This document shows positions 1 through 10,969 of a DNA stretch of 64,000 nt, piece after piece. The notes below the pieces were generated by a model. That model ran no database searches. It saw only the letters and a list, made by a program, of their open reading frames with translations, and was not told the DNA's origin. Origin of the DNA: Dryas octopetala. Its lineage: Eukaryota; Streptophyta; Magnoliopsida; Rosales; Rosaceae. The stretch's first letter is position 1. Every line of letters starts with the position of its first letter. The DNA lies in NCBI GenBank assembly GCA_963921425.1, contig OY992837.1:16961896-17025895 (forward strand), written 5' to 3'. Both the position numbers and the translations under genes were made by a program.

Positions 1-991
1 AGCTGACTAGTTTATTTATCTAGTTTTTGAATCATAACATATTTAATAGTTTTTTCGTTTGTTTACTCCAATAAATTATTAATATGTTTATTAAGTTATT
101 ATTTTGTTTACTCTAATAAATTATTAATATGTTTATTAAGTTATTATATAATACTATTATGTTAGTAATAGTGTAATAGCATAAATAATAACCTTTTAAA
201 ATTATATACAATATTACAACTATAATAAAACATAAATGTATATGTGTATATACAACTTTTATAATACAACTATAATTAAAGTTATTAAATTACAATCGTT
301 CATTAATTCGATCATCGTTATCTCATTTTTATATTTTCGATTGAGTTAATTTTTTGCATAGTTTATCTTTGAGTGGGGAACTAAAACATGAACGATTCGG
401 ATTGTTGAAAACACGATTGAGATGTGAGCTTCTACATATAAATACACTTGAATAGTATAATTCTAATAACTTTCCCGTTGAAAGCTTGTCGTTTCCATAA
501 TTGTGAAGACAACAACGTGATTTTAACAATTTGAGCCGTTCATTTTCTATGTTCATAGTCAAAGATCATCCTTACAAAAAATCGGCCAAATCAGAATTCA
601 TCTACCCGTTCGATTATCATTAGAAAAACCACGATCGTTCATAAGTTGGACCACCGTTACCTAACTTCTACATCTCCGATTGAGCTAATTTTTTACAGGG
701 ATAATCTTTGAGTGAAAAACTAAAAAATGAACAGTTCAGATTGTTGAAAACACAATTGCATCGTATATTTATACAACATATGTAACAAAAACTCTAAACC
801 CTAAACCAAACCCCAAATAATACTTTTAAAACAATCCAAACCCTAAATAATCCATTTAAATACAAAACTTGTGATTCCTTATATATTAAATTATTAATAC
901 ATTATATAAAACCTAATTTATTGGAGTAAACAAATGAAAAACCTATTAAATATGTTATGATTCATAAACTAGACAAATAAACTAGTCAGCT
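1..991. mobile_element. Terminal-inverted-repeat DNA element, non-coding
   Basis: The first 78 bases and positions 914-991 are inverted copies of each other with about four mismatches, ending in AGCTGACTAG / CTAGTCAGCT. The interior is very AT-rich and has no coding capacity. It holds a direct repeat of about 125 bp (297-425 and 631-763) with the shared core ATCTTTGAGTG followed by AACTAAAA and TGAACG/ATGAACAG. Long inverted ends without a gene fit a non-autonomous DNA transposon (MULE- or foldback-type). The window starts exactly at the left arm, so the true left end and the target duplication cannot be seen. Confidence 0.6.
297..763. repeat. Imperfect direct repeat inside the TIR element
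   Basis: Two copies, about 297-425 and 631-763, share the order 'cgttcat..., ccgattgag.taatttttt, atctttgagtg, ...aactaaaa.atgaac, ggattgttgaaaacac'. A third, diverged relative of the same core lies at 1335-1400 within the neighbouring foldback element, so the two adjacent elements probably belong to related families. Confidence 0.5.
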
Positions 992-1048
992 TAGTTGGTT
1001 GAGAGTTGAAGTTAGTTTTATGTGAGGTCTCATGTTCGAATCAAAACA
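987..1048 (+). repeat. tRNA-like (SINE-type) head
   Basis: The stretch beginning AGCTTAGTTGGTTGAGAG has the spacing of a tRNA-derived A box and is followed 30 bases later by ATGTTCGAATC, close to the B-box consensus. No cloverleaf with acceptor stem closes around it, so it is not a functional tRNA gene. It abuts the right end of the TIR element. A chance match is possible. Confidence 0.3.
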
Positions 1049-1096
1049 TAGCCAAAATCTTATATTTCTTTTATTGAAGATATATATATATCTTAA

Positions 1097-1460
1097 CTAG
1101 TTAGTAAATTAATACGAAACTAACTATGATTTTGGGCCCACAACATAACTAATCTCATAATCCGAATCGTCCATTATTTAGGTTATATTTTAAAGATTAT
1201 CATTGTAAAAAATCAACTACATTAAAAATCATTTAGTCATCTAATTGTGATCAAATAAATAGACAACCACTGTTTTCGATAAAAGTATATAAATAATTGT
1301 TATCATAATCAAATGGCTAAATGACTTTCGATTTTGGAGATTTTTTATAGAGATGATCTTTGAAGTAAGACCTAAAAAATGGATGGTTCGAATTTTGAGA
1401 TTACATTATGCAGTGGGCCCAACATAGTGGTTAGCTTTGTATTAACTTACTAACCAAATT
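1097..1460. mobile_element. Foldback MITE with ~150-bp inverted arms
   Basis: Positions 1097-1245 and 1313-1460 are imperfect inverted copies (shared landmarks: TTAGTAA.TTAATAC.AA, TTGGGCCCAC, TCGTCCAT/ATGGATGGTTCGA, CATTTAG/CTAAATG). They surround a short spacer. A 22-bp sequence starting TTGTTATCATAATC occurs at 1297-1318, and again at 1523-1544 directly before the gag reading frame. Confidence 0.6.
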
Positions 1461-1536
1461 TCGGGCCAGATCGGGCTTCGGGCCTTGGGCTTTTTGGTGA
1501 GGTCTACATTGCTCCTTAGTCATTGTTATCATAATC

Positions 1537-2643
1537 AAATGGCTGCCTGGACCTTTCACAACTCGCATCCTGTCCACTCCTCCGGTTGGCGACATTCGGC
1601 CTTCTAAGATAACTCCGTATACGGGGAAGGAAGACCCATATGACCACCTCATGAGTTTCCAGTCAGCCCTGGAGTCCAAAGGTGTTGATGACATTACGAA
1701 GTGTCGAATCTTCCCTTCCACCCTCTCTGGCAGTGCAAGGGACTGGTTCTACCAACTTCCTCCGGGCTCGGTTGATTGTTTCAACGAGCTCCGAGAGCTC
1801 TTCCTAGGCCAGTATATCATCCAGACCGATAGGATTTACACCACGGATGACCTGACATGGGTCCAACAGGGCAGCAGGGAATCTCTTCGGGAATATATCA
1901 ACTGATTTCATCTAGAGCGATCTCGGTGTCGCGACTGTGATGAGAAGGTAGCCTTCGCTGCTTTCAAGGGTGGTCTCCTAGAGGGGGACTTCTTGTTTGA
2001 AATCAACCGCCGCAATCCGCATACCTACAAGGAACTCATGCAAGAGGCCATTGCCTATGCCACAGCTGAATTCAAAACATATGGAAAGAAGCCGCCCACC
2101 ATGGATCGCCCAAGTACCGACCAGGCCATCATAGTGCCACCCCAGCCCAAGCTCTACTCGGGTAACCAGTATGGGGGGTCAGGGAAAAAGTTCAATAAAT
2201 TCACCAAGAAACAATTTGGTGATGGTAGAGGCGGAGGACAACGAAGGGAGGAAACTTATCAGACATTCTATGCCTCCAGGTTCAAAGTCTATACAATTCT
2301 CACTGTTACTTATACAAAATTGTATTCGCAGATCAAGGACATACTTCCTAAGCTCCCACCCCGCCCACCACAAACACAGTATCGGGCTAATAAAAACTTT
2401 TTTTGCCTTTACCATGACAACCATGACCATGACACCGAAGCATGCAGAGCCTTTAAGGAGGCAATAGAGATTTTGGTACAGGAAGGGAAGTTAGATGGTT
2501 TTGTAGACAAGGAAGCCACCGAGAAGGCCAAGACCGAAGGACAACGACGGGGGCGAGTCAATACCATCTGTGGGGGCCCGACCCTCGCTGACAACTCCAA
2601 CAGGGCTAGCAAGGAATACGCCCGAAGTGCTCAACAATGCTCC
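1537..2643 (+). pseudogene. Ty3/gypsy gag, 5' part of broken polyprotein
   Basis: Reads as the capsid region of a plant Ty3/gypsy element of the Tat-like, dual-RNase-H kind. The Retrotrans_gag motif 'GSARDWFYQLPPGSVDCF' is clear, followed by a C-x2-H-type knuckle-like block (CLYHDNHDHDTEAC) and 'AIEILVQEGKLDGFV', both usual in this lineage. The frame is continuous except for a TGA at 1903-1905, where the context 'REYIN*FHLERSR' expects Arg, i.e. CGA to TGA. The 5' LTR and primer-binding site are absent: upstream is the foldback element. The frame is cut at 2643 by an hAT transposon and resumes at 6030. Non-functional. Confidence 0.85.
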
Positions 2644-5600
2644 CAGGGACGGAGCCAGGATTTAGAACTCGAGGGGGCTAAATTAAAAAAAACATCGACG
2701 GTATGATGAAATTTCATTAATAAATAAAAAAGAAACACCTAGTTAGGGGGGGACATAGTGAGCCATACCCCTCAAAATGAATATCTATACAAAAACATAG
2801 ACTAGAAAATAACAACAAAACAATGAAACATGCAATGCAAATACAAGATAAGACTATGCAAATTGAACCCTGCGCTTCTTCAAAACATAAAAATCCTTAA
2901 TTACTGAATCTGTACTTATAGTATCAGAAACCTCTCTTTCAATGTGGAGAATCATACAATCATCAAGAAACTCATCTTCTATCTTGTTTCGAAGTCGAGT
3001 TTTAATAATCTTCAAAGATGAAAATGCTCGCTCCGTTGTTGCAGTAGAAACAGGAAGAGTCAACACTAGACAAATCAATCTATATATCATGGGAAAAAAA
3101 TCTGACTTCCTTGTTTCAACTAACTGATGACATAAATCAGAAATAGAAGATGTATTATGAAACTTGGGATCAGAACGCATGTCTACCTCATAAAATGGGT
3201 ATTCCATTCTTAAACTAACTAACTCAGCATGAGTGAAATCTTGAGGGTAGAACTTCATAGCAAGATCACATATATGTTCAGTTTTAAATGATCTGAAACT
3301 ATCACGAGGATCCAATGATGAGCTAAGAGTAAGAAGTTCCACTGCTTGGGGGTTAAATCTAGTATCTAACTCCACCAACTGAAAATCTATAACAGCATAA
3401 AATACATTTACACGATAATGATGTTCAACTGTTATAGAATTCCTTTGTTGACAAGAACGACCTGTACCCACCCTATAACGAGCACCCAAATCAGGCATAA
3501 TGATTTCATGTAATTCACAAAATGATTCCACTGTTTTCAGAAAAGTATCCCATCCATTTTCTCTCAAGTCTTGGAGAAATAATTTTGTTGTTGAAACAAA
3601 ATTCAAAGCATGTACAATGTCTTGAGATTTGTTCTGCAATGCTTGAGAAAGAAAGTTAGTGATTTCCATAACCTTATTCAACAAAAGCAAGTTAAACACA
3701 AAACCAAAAGATGTCATCCAATTAAGAAGACTATTGGCTTCCCCACGCATATCTTCGTTGATTCCACTTAAAAGCATTCTTTGAAGCATTGTACTAGTTG
3801 AAGCAAATAACTCAATCAAGCTTCTACGAGAACGAAAATGAGACCCCCAGCGAGTAGCTCCTACTCGTGACAAAACACACATTTGATTTTTCCCTGTACC
3901 TGTCTCAAGTTTTCCAACATCTAACAAATCTTGAATTTCCTCTTGCCGAATAGCTTGTAATTCACAATGACGCTTGGCAGAAGAATCAACAAAATTCACA
4001 ATGGAAGTTAACATAGAATAAAAATCCCAAGTATTAGACACACCTCTAGCTGCAGCATTTAAAGCTAGTTGAAGGCGATGAGCAAAACAATGCACATAAT
4101 ATGCATATGGGCAATCTTGAAGGAATAATGCTTGTAACCCGTTCCATGCACCACGCATATTGCTAGCACCATCATATCCTTGGCCACGCATATTTTCCAC
4201 TTGAAGATTGTAGCTAGTAAGCACCTTGCATATATGATTCTTAAGAGTTATGGATGTAGTGTTGGGAACACTCCCAATGGCAAAAAATCGTTCTTGAATA
4301 AGGCCATTACAATCAACAAACCTCAAAATAATAGCCATTTGTTCCTTACTAGATACATCAACTGATTCCTCAACAAGAATACAATATGGTTTATCCCCAA
4401 TTTCCTCACGAATCTTCTTCCTCACTTTGTTAGCCATAATATGTAGGATTTCCTTTTGAATTTCGGGTGCAATATACTTTCCATTATGAGGAGCATTCTC
4501 TAAGACAACATCTGCAATGTTAGTATTCAATTTCGCAAACATTTTAACAAGTTCAATGAAGTTGCCTCGATTGGATGAGCTACTAGATTCATCATCACCT
4601 CTAAAAGCCAATCCTTGATTTGCTAGAAGCCTAACACCCTCTATTGTTGTCCTAAGACGCAATCGGTTTTGCTCCACTTGTTTTGATGATTGTGTATTCA
4701 TCTGTACATCAATATGTGTAGAGGGGTTTTTCAAGAGATCCCAATTCTGCATATTTTGATGATGAGTTGAGTTTACAGCCCCTATATACTTACGAACACC
4801 ACATTTTTTCTCATCATTAACCCTTTTCCAATGTGGATACCCATCCATAGTAAATGTAGGATGAGAAGGCGGGTTAGTATCAAAAAAGAAGCAAGTAAAA
4901 CAAAATGCCTTGTCACTACTAATTGAATACTCAAGCCAAGGCCATTGAGAATACCAAGAAGCTTGAAATCGGCGCATTTGTCGTCCGTCAAAAGAGGAAG
5001 GGTAATCTTTTAATTTCGGTTGACATGGTCCTAAGTGAATATAAGCTCTTTGAACATTATCATGTTCATTAACAGGATACTTCCATATTGCTTGACGTAA
5101 TCCCGGATCACGTTCAAGAGTACTAGTAGTAATCTCAATATTTTTGGATCAACCTCAACTCTTTCAGTCTCAACTCTTTCACTTTGAAACTCAGAATGAT
5201 GTTGCTCATCACAAATTGGTGTAGATGAAGAAGGATCGTTTGTTTTCTTAAAATATGAAAGAATACTTTTTCTTTTCTTCGGAATTTGTTGATGATTCGA
5301 CTCCGACATGACAAACTAAAACCTATTCACCATATATTATAAACATGATATGTAAGGATATGCTAAAATGAAAATCCCTAAATCAAATCCCTAAATTGAT
5401 AAATACTAAAATACACATTCCATAATACTTTGTAAATTCAATTGAGTCTCAATATATGCATAACTTAATCCCTAAATGACTAAATTCACACCTTAAATTA
5501 AATCCCTAATAATAGAATAAAAAATCTAAATTCAGCTCCAATGCCCAAATATTTAAATCTAAATTAAATTTAAAAACAAAAGAAATATAATAGAGTTAGA

Positions 5601-6021
5601 AATTATAAATACCAAGAGGCAAGAGAAGATGTTGATTGTTGCACTTGCAAAGAGAGGCACGTGAGAGCAGATGCAGACCACTAGAGAGATTGGGGCCACA
5701 GCCACTGCGTGTCGGCGATAGAGACGAGAGAAGAAAGTTTTGGCTGTTTGCACTTTTGTGTCTCTGTGATGATCGACAATATGTTGGGGAGCTGTGGTGA
5801 TGTTTGTTTGTTTTCTTCTTTTTAATTTAGGTGGGTTGTGAGCAGTGGGCTTCGCTTTTTAAAACAAACAATTAAGGTTGGCAGGGGCTGGATATGTGTA
5901 AGTAGTGTTTTGTCTTTTTTAATTGGGGTGGGCTCTGGGCTGTATACATACATAGCTTAAAAAAAAAAAATTATGAGGGTGGGCTGGAGCACGTCCAGCC
6001 CACTATGATGATCCGTCCCTG
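2644..6021 (-). mobile_element. hAT transposon inserted in gypsy polyprotein
   Basis: Ends carry the inverted repeat CAGGGACGGA (left, plus strand; right, complement), the usual form of plant hAT termini. The element is flanked by a perfect 8-bp target duplication AATGCTCC (2636-2643 and 6022-6029), the hAT hallmark. Length is 3378 bp. It encodes one minus-strand transposase. The interrupted gypsy frame continues on both sides. Exact ends and duplication point to an insertion younger than the host element. Confidence 0.95.
2854..5309 (-). pseudogene. hAT transposase (TTF-type Zn finger / DUF4371), one frameshift
   Basis: Catalyses cut-and-paste transposition of the surrounding element. The main reading frame (707 codons, 2854-4977) shows, in order: a TTF-type zinc-finger segment (WPWLEYSISSDKAFCFTCFFF), the DUF4371 core (KPYCILVEESVDVSSKEQMA, 'YDGASNMRG', 'HCFAHRLQLAL') and a C-terminal hAT dimerisation domain (TTERAFSSLKIIKTRLRN). 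The N-terminus lies in another frame at 5031-5309, starting MSESNHQQIPKKRKSILSYF, a typical basic start for this family. The two frames are offset by one base within an A-run near 5141-5146, so one small deletion separates this copy from an open frame. 'VEES' stands where many relatives have 'VDES'. Few other defects are seen, which agrees with a recent insertion. Confidence 0.88.
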
Positions 6022-8412
6022 AATGCTCCGGTGTTATGGCTGTAGACTTCCACCGTGGAAAAAGACTCCTAAGCTCGGGTGGTCGCCCATTTCCTTTGCT
6101 GAGGAAGAGGAACGTGATTTAATCTTTCCACACGATGACTCTTTAGTCATTGAGGCCACCATAGCTAACTTCGACGTGGCTCGGATCCTTGTCAATTGTG
6201 GTAGCTCCGTCAACATCGTCTTCGCCTCAGCCTTCACAGCTCTTGGAATTGACCAAGTGAGGCTTGACCGGTCGGTCGCTCCTTTACTTAGCTTTTCGGG
6301 CGATATGGTCACCCCTCTTGGTGGAATCTACCTTCCCCTCACCCTCGGGAGGTATCCTTCGTCCGTTACCACGACCACTCAGTTTTTGGTGGTCGACTGC
6401 CCCACAGCTTACAACGTCATCCTGGGACGACCGGTCTTTAACCAGCTGAAGGTTATGATTTCCACTCACTTGCTTTTGATCAAGTTCCCGACCCCATGTG
6501 GAACGGGGGTAGTCAAAGGCAATCAGGTGTCAGCCAGGTCATGCTATACGACTTCCGTTAAGAAGAAGAAAGAGGCCAAGCCTTCTATGGCTGTTTCTGT
6601 TTCCCCTACCTGCCCCACCCCGAATCCTCCTGAAGATCCCCGTGATTCGTCTTTCAAAGCTATTGCCCAACCAGATGACAATCATGTGGAAGAAGTTCTC
6701 ATCTCACCTGCCTACTCGGACCGCAAGGTACTGGTCGGAACCCAGCTCAGTGTTGTTCTCCGAGAAGAACTCATCCACTTCCTTCGTGCCAATGCCGAAG
6801 TCTTTACATGGTCCTATGATGACATGCCCGGGATCTCTCCGGTGGTAATCTCCCATCGCCTGAGTCTTAATCCGCGGCACCGCCCCATCCGCCAAAAGCA
6901 TAGGCAGTACAAGCCCGAAATCAATGCCGCTATGAAGGACGAAGTCGACAAATTACAGAAAATTGGTTTCATCCGCGAGGTTTCCTACCCGGATTGGCTG
7001 GCCAATGTTGTGTTGGTCAAAAAATCAAATGGCAAGTAGCGGATGTGCGTGGACTTCACCGACCTCAACAAGGCCTGCCCTAACGATAGTTTTCCTCTTC
7101 CACGAATTGACCAACTGGTTGATGCCACAGCAGGCCATGCACTCCTTAGTTTCATGGACGCCTATTCCGGCTATAACCAAATCCTTATGCACAGCTCCGA
7201 CCAGGACAATACAGCCTTCATTACTGACAGGGGCCTATATTGTTACAAAGTCATGTCTTTCGGACTTAAAAATGCCGGGGCCACCTACCAGCGTTTGGTC
7301 AACTTCATCTTCTCAGAATATGTGGACGACATGCTTGTCAAGAGTGTCCAGGCAGAGGACCACGTCCACAAACTTTCCGAGATGTTTTTCGTGCTCAAGA
7401 AGTACCAAATGCGCCTGAACCCTGCCAAGTGCACGTTTGGCGTATTTTCGGGAAAATTCCTTGGTTTCATGGTGAGCCAAAGGGGGATCGAGGCCAACCC
7501 TGAAAAAATCAAAGCCTTGATCGATATGCAATCTCCCAGGACTCAGAAGGAAGTCCAGAGCCTAACGGGCCGGGTCGCCGCCTTGACACGATTCATATCT
7601 AAGGCTACCGACCGTTGCGCCCCATTCTTCAAAACCTTCAAGGCTCGGACAAAATGCATTGACTGGACTCTGGAGTGTGAGAAGGCCTTCCAAGATCTAA
7701 AAGAGTACATGGGCAAATCACCTCTACATTCTAAACCCGAGCCAGGGGAAGAGCTACTCCTCTACTTGTCCGTTTCCCTGACAGCCACCAGCTCAGTCCT
7801 AATTCGTCTTGAGGATAGGGTTGAGCACCCGGTGTACTATACCAGCAAGGCTCTGCAAGATGCTGAGACCAGATATCCAGAGATAGAAAAATTAGCCCTT
7901 GCCTTGGTCACATCAGCCCGGCGCCTCCGCCCATACTTCCAGGCTCACCCTATCGTGGTTCTCACCAATCAACCACTTAGGCAAGTATTGCAGCGACCCG
8001 AGGTCTCTGGCCGACTTATCAAATGGTCCATTGAGCTAAGCGAATTTGACATTTCCTACCGCCCATGGCCCGCGATCAAGGGACAAACCATTGCAGACTT
8101 CATTTCAGAGTCTACATTCCTACCCGAGGCTGAGCCCTCCTCCGCCATTGTGTCGACCACCGACCCACCAACTTCTTCAACCCCAGCAATCAGGTTAGAT
8201 CACCCAATCTAGTCTTTATATGTTGATGGATCTTTTAATCAGCAGGGCAGTGGAGCCGGACTTGTTTTGATCGCCCCTAACCAGACCACCATTGAGTATG
8301 CTCTTCGATTCGGCTTCCAAGCATCCAACAATGAGGCTGAATATGAGGCCCTCATTGCCGGCTTATCTTTGGCACTACATATGAACGTTGAGCAACTCAG
8401 AATCTACACCTG
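6022..8412 (+). pseudogene. Ty3/gypsy protease-RT-RNase H (3' part of broken polyprotein)
   Basis: Continues the gag frame beyond the hAT insertion. Order: aspartic protease (ILVNCGSSVNIVF; the catalytic Asp position reads Asn), reverse transcriptase (CVDFTDLNKACPNDSFPLP, SFMDAYSGYNQI, catalytic YVDDML), RNase H (YYTSKALQDAETRYPEIEKL, LIKWSIELSEFDI), then a second archaeal-type RNase H (LYVDGSFNQQGSGAGLVL, NNEAEYEALIAGL), which marks the Tat-like lineage. Stops at 7037-7039 and 8210-8212 are TAG where Trp is expected. Just before YVDD, 'NFIFSEYVDD' is about ten residues shorter than relatives. The second RNase H is cut off near 8412 and no integrase follows, so a large internal deletion joins it to the LTR. 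Dead copy. Confidence 0.88.
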
Positions 8413-8429
8413 TTCGTATGATTAATCAT

Positions 8430-9136
8430 CTGGGCATAACGACAAGTCACACAAGGCTTAACATCATGTTGTTTGGGCCTAGGCCCAAAAGCTAAGCCTC
8501 TCCTAAACTTATGGGCTGTTAGGCATCAACTTCCTAGGCCGAAAGACTAAGTCCTTCCGGGGCTCCTAGCCCCTGACCTCCTAGGCTCCGGCCCCTGACC
8601 TCCTAGGCTCCGGCCTCCTAGGCCATGACCTCCTAGGCTCCGGCCCCCTAGGTCCTGGCCTCCTAGGCTTCGGCCTCCCAAGCTCAAACCTCCTGGACCC
8701 CCGACCCGTGTCAACTCACTCGGATCCTCGAGACCGATGACACGTGGCGCTCCTACAGTGCAAGTCATCACAAGGGACACGTGTCATCACCGGATTGGTT
8801 GACACTCTTCCAAAAGTACTATAAAAGAGGTACTTTCTTATCACAAAAGGACAATTTCAATCAATATTATACTATTCACTCACTCTGCTCACAGATTCTC
8901 TGAACACTGACTTGAGCGTCGGAGGAGCTTTGGCCGGTACCACACCTGTGCCCTTCCCGCTCACTTTTGTGTACTTGTGCAGGGTGCATTGGATATCATT
9001 CTCTCTCATTACTCACCAGTCGGACCCAGCTACCCGTTCCTACCCCACTTCGACGTGTCATTCACTCAGTGGTGGGTCAACGGGCCCACGTGGTTCGACT
9101 CGACGTTGACTGCTTGACCATTTTTTAGCATCAACA
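8430..9136 (+). mobile_element. 3' LTR of the gypsy element
   Basis: Follows the truncated polyprotein. It contains a GC-rich tandem repeat, a TATA-like CTATAAAAG at about 8820, the downstream ACTTGAGCGTCGGAG block common in Tat-like LTRs, and a probable end in ...AGCATCAACA at 9136. The left boundary is a deletion junction and is uncertain (about 8410-8435). The 5' LTR is not in the window, so LTR-LTR dating is impossible. Confidence 0.6.
8563..8695 (+). repeat. GC-rich tandem repeat within LTR
   Basis: Around six imperfect copies of a roughly 20-bp unit built on CCTCCTAGGCTCCGGCC, varying between CTCCTAGG and CTCCGGCC halves. It lies upstream of the TATA-like box, where LTR enhancers usually sit. 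Confidence 0.75.
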
Positions 9137-10920
9137 ATACCTTAGGAGGGGATGAAGCAAAAAGATTGAGATTTACCCTCAAAACTCGGGGAAGGAAGCA
9201 TCATGGCCGAGCTAAACAATGTATAATGCCTTTTAAAAAAGTTACAATGTATTTATCAAATAGTTCAACTAAAAAAATATTTCCTTGCATAATTTAAAAG
9301 TAAAGATTAAAACAAACTTCAAAAGCCATTTAACAGTACAGAAAATAATTAAGGCTAAAATGCTTTTGAAAAATTGGTTGAAGGACAAGTAGGATCACAT
9401 GTTTCAATGCTTATGTGTGTCGAATATGAGATTTGAGTATTTGACACGCAGGTTACAATGAGAAATTGAGAATGGTGGACAACCTCTCTAAAACCAGTTT
9501 TATTGGACTTGAATAGAATTGAAATTCAACTATAAGATTGGCTGGGATTACAACTTCTACATTTACTGCATCAACATAATTCTTGCCTGGTTATTATATG
9601 TATCAATTTATCGATGTTAACATTTTCTTTGAAACATTAAAAATATTTCAAGACTACGCTTTTTTTTTTTTGTCAATTACAACATTTGAAAAGAAAAAAA
9701 TGGAACTTGGAATTTTCTTTTCATACAAGAGATGTCTAGGCCATGCCTAAGCTAACTGCTCATCTTGAAGAACTCCTTTAATTTACGACCTACATAGTTT
9801 CTTCATAATGATCACAATGGTGATAGCATAGTCCAGGACATTAATCCAGATATAGCTTCACCCTAAATTCAATATAAATGAAGACATACTAAACAAGATG
9901 TACCACTTAAATAGATATCATGGTCCAAAACCATAGTTACATGGTTTGCTTCTTCGGCATCGACCCATGATCCAGATTGAGCGACCCAAAACGCAGTGCA
10001 TTCGTGCACCAGTTCTCTGTTGCAAGCGACCCTGGTTCTAATTCTTCTCTGCCTCTTTTCTCTGGTTCTAATTCCTCTCAGCCTCTTTCTTTCATAATTG
10101 TTCTCTTTATTGTTTTCTGATTCTATAGCTTTAAGGATGATGAAGCCCTGTGGTAGGAAAATGAAGATGAAATCTGAAGCCCTGTGGTAGGAAGATGAAG
10201 AAAAAGTCATGTGGTAGTAACATGGATGCTGTTGTTACTTCCAAATCGGTTACACCTCAACGACTTCCAATGCTCATGATCCTCTCAGATAGTCAGATTT
10301 ACCCCAAGAACGATTTTACAGCATTTTTGAAAAGAGTGGAAAATTGCAGATTACATAAGGTGGGGAAGAAGAGGCTTTTATGAGAGAAAAAGAAGAGTTT
10401 TGAGATTAGGAGAGAAAATGAAGAGTTCTGAGATTTTGAGGCTCTTAATTTTTTAGGAGAGAAAATGAAGGGTTTTGGAATTTGGATGCTTAATCAATGT
10501 TGTAGTGACCTTTGATATTGTGTCCGAGTATCAATGATATTGATTAAGCAATACCTATCGCATGTGGAGAGACCTTGATTAAGCATTAATTAAGCATATA
10601 TCAATGATATTGTGACCTTTGATTAAACATTGATTAAGCAATACCGATCTCATGTCTCTCCGAGAGGACCGAGACTCTTATTAGAATGTCAACATACTTT
10701 TCTTTTTTTAAAGAATGTTAATAGACTCTTATTTAGGAATGTATTTCAATAAATTTTTTGAAATAAATTAACAATTAACACATTGTATTTCATTAAATTA
10801 ACAATTAACACAATGTATTTCATTAAATGTTGTGATTAATTATTTGATGAGAAGAACTACTATAAATTGCCAATCCCAACGTTGATTTTATCATACAATT
10901 ACATACTTCTCAATTTCAAC

Positions 10921-10965
<45 letters not shown>

Positions 10966-10968
10966 AAG
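9137..10968. other. Gene-free AT-rich stretch
   Basis: No supported gene. Holds a small imperfect tandem repeat at 10150-10225 (GAAGCCCTGTGGTAGGAA, with GAAGATGAA between copies), repeated ATTAAGCA-containing segments at 10540-10640, and a duplicated AATTAACAATTAACACA.TGTATTTCATTAAAT at 10765-10828. It ends in a long A-run (10928-10964) that precedes the hAT-like pseudogene. Confidence 0.5.
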
Positions 10969-10969
10969 A

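Noticed and set aside
785..850. AAACCCTA words resembling interstitial telomere repeat
   Set aside because: Only three scattered copies, not in tandem; common in AT-rich plant DNA.
9869..10210. 113-codon minus-strand open frame
   Set aside because: No recognisable domain, biased composition, and overlaps a short tandem repeat.
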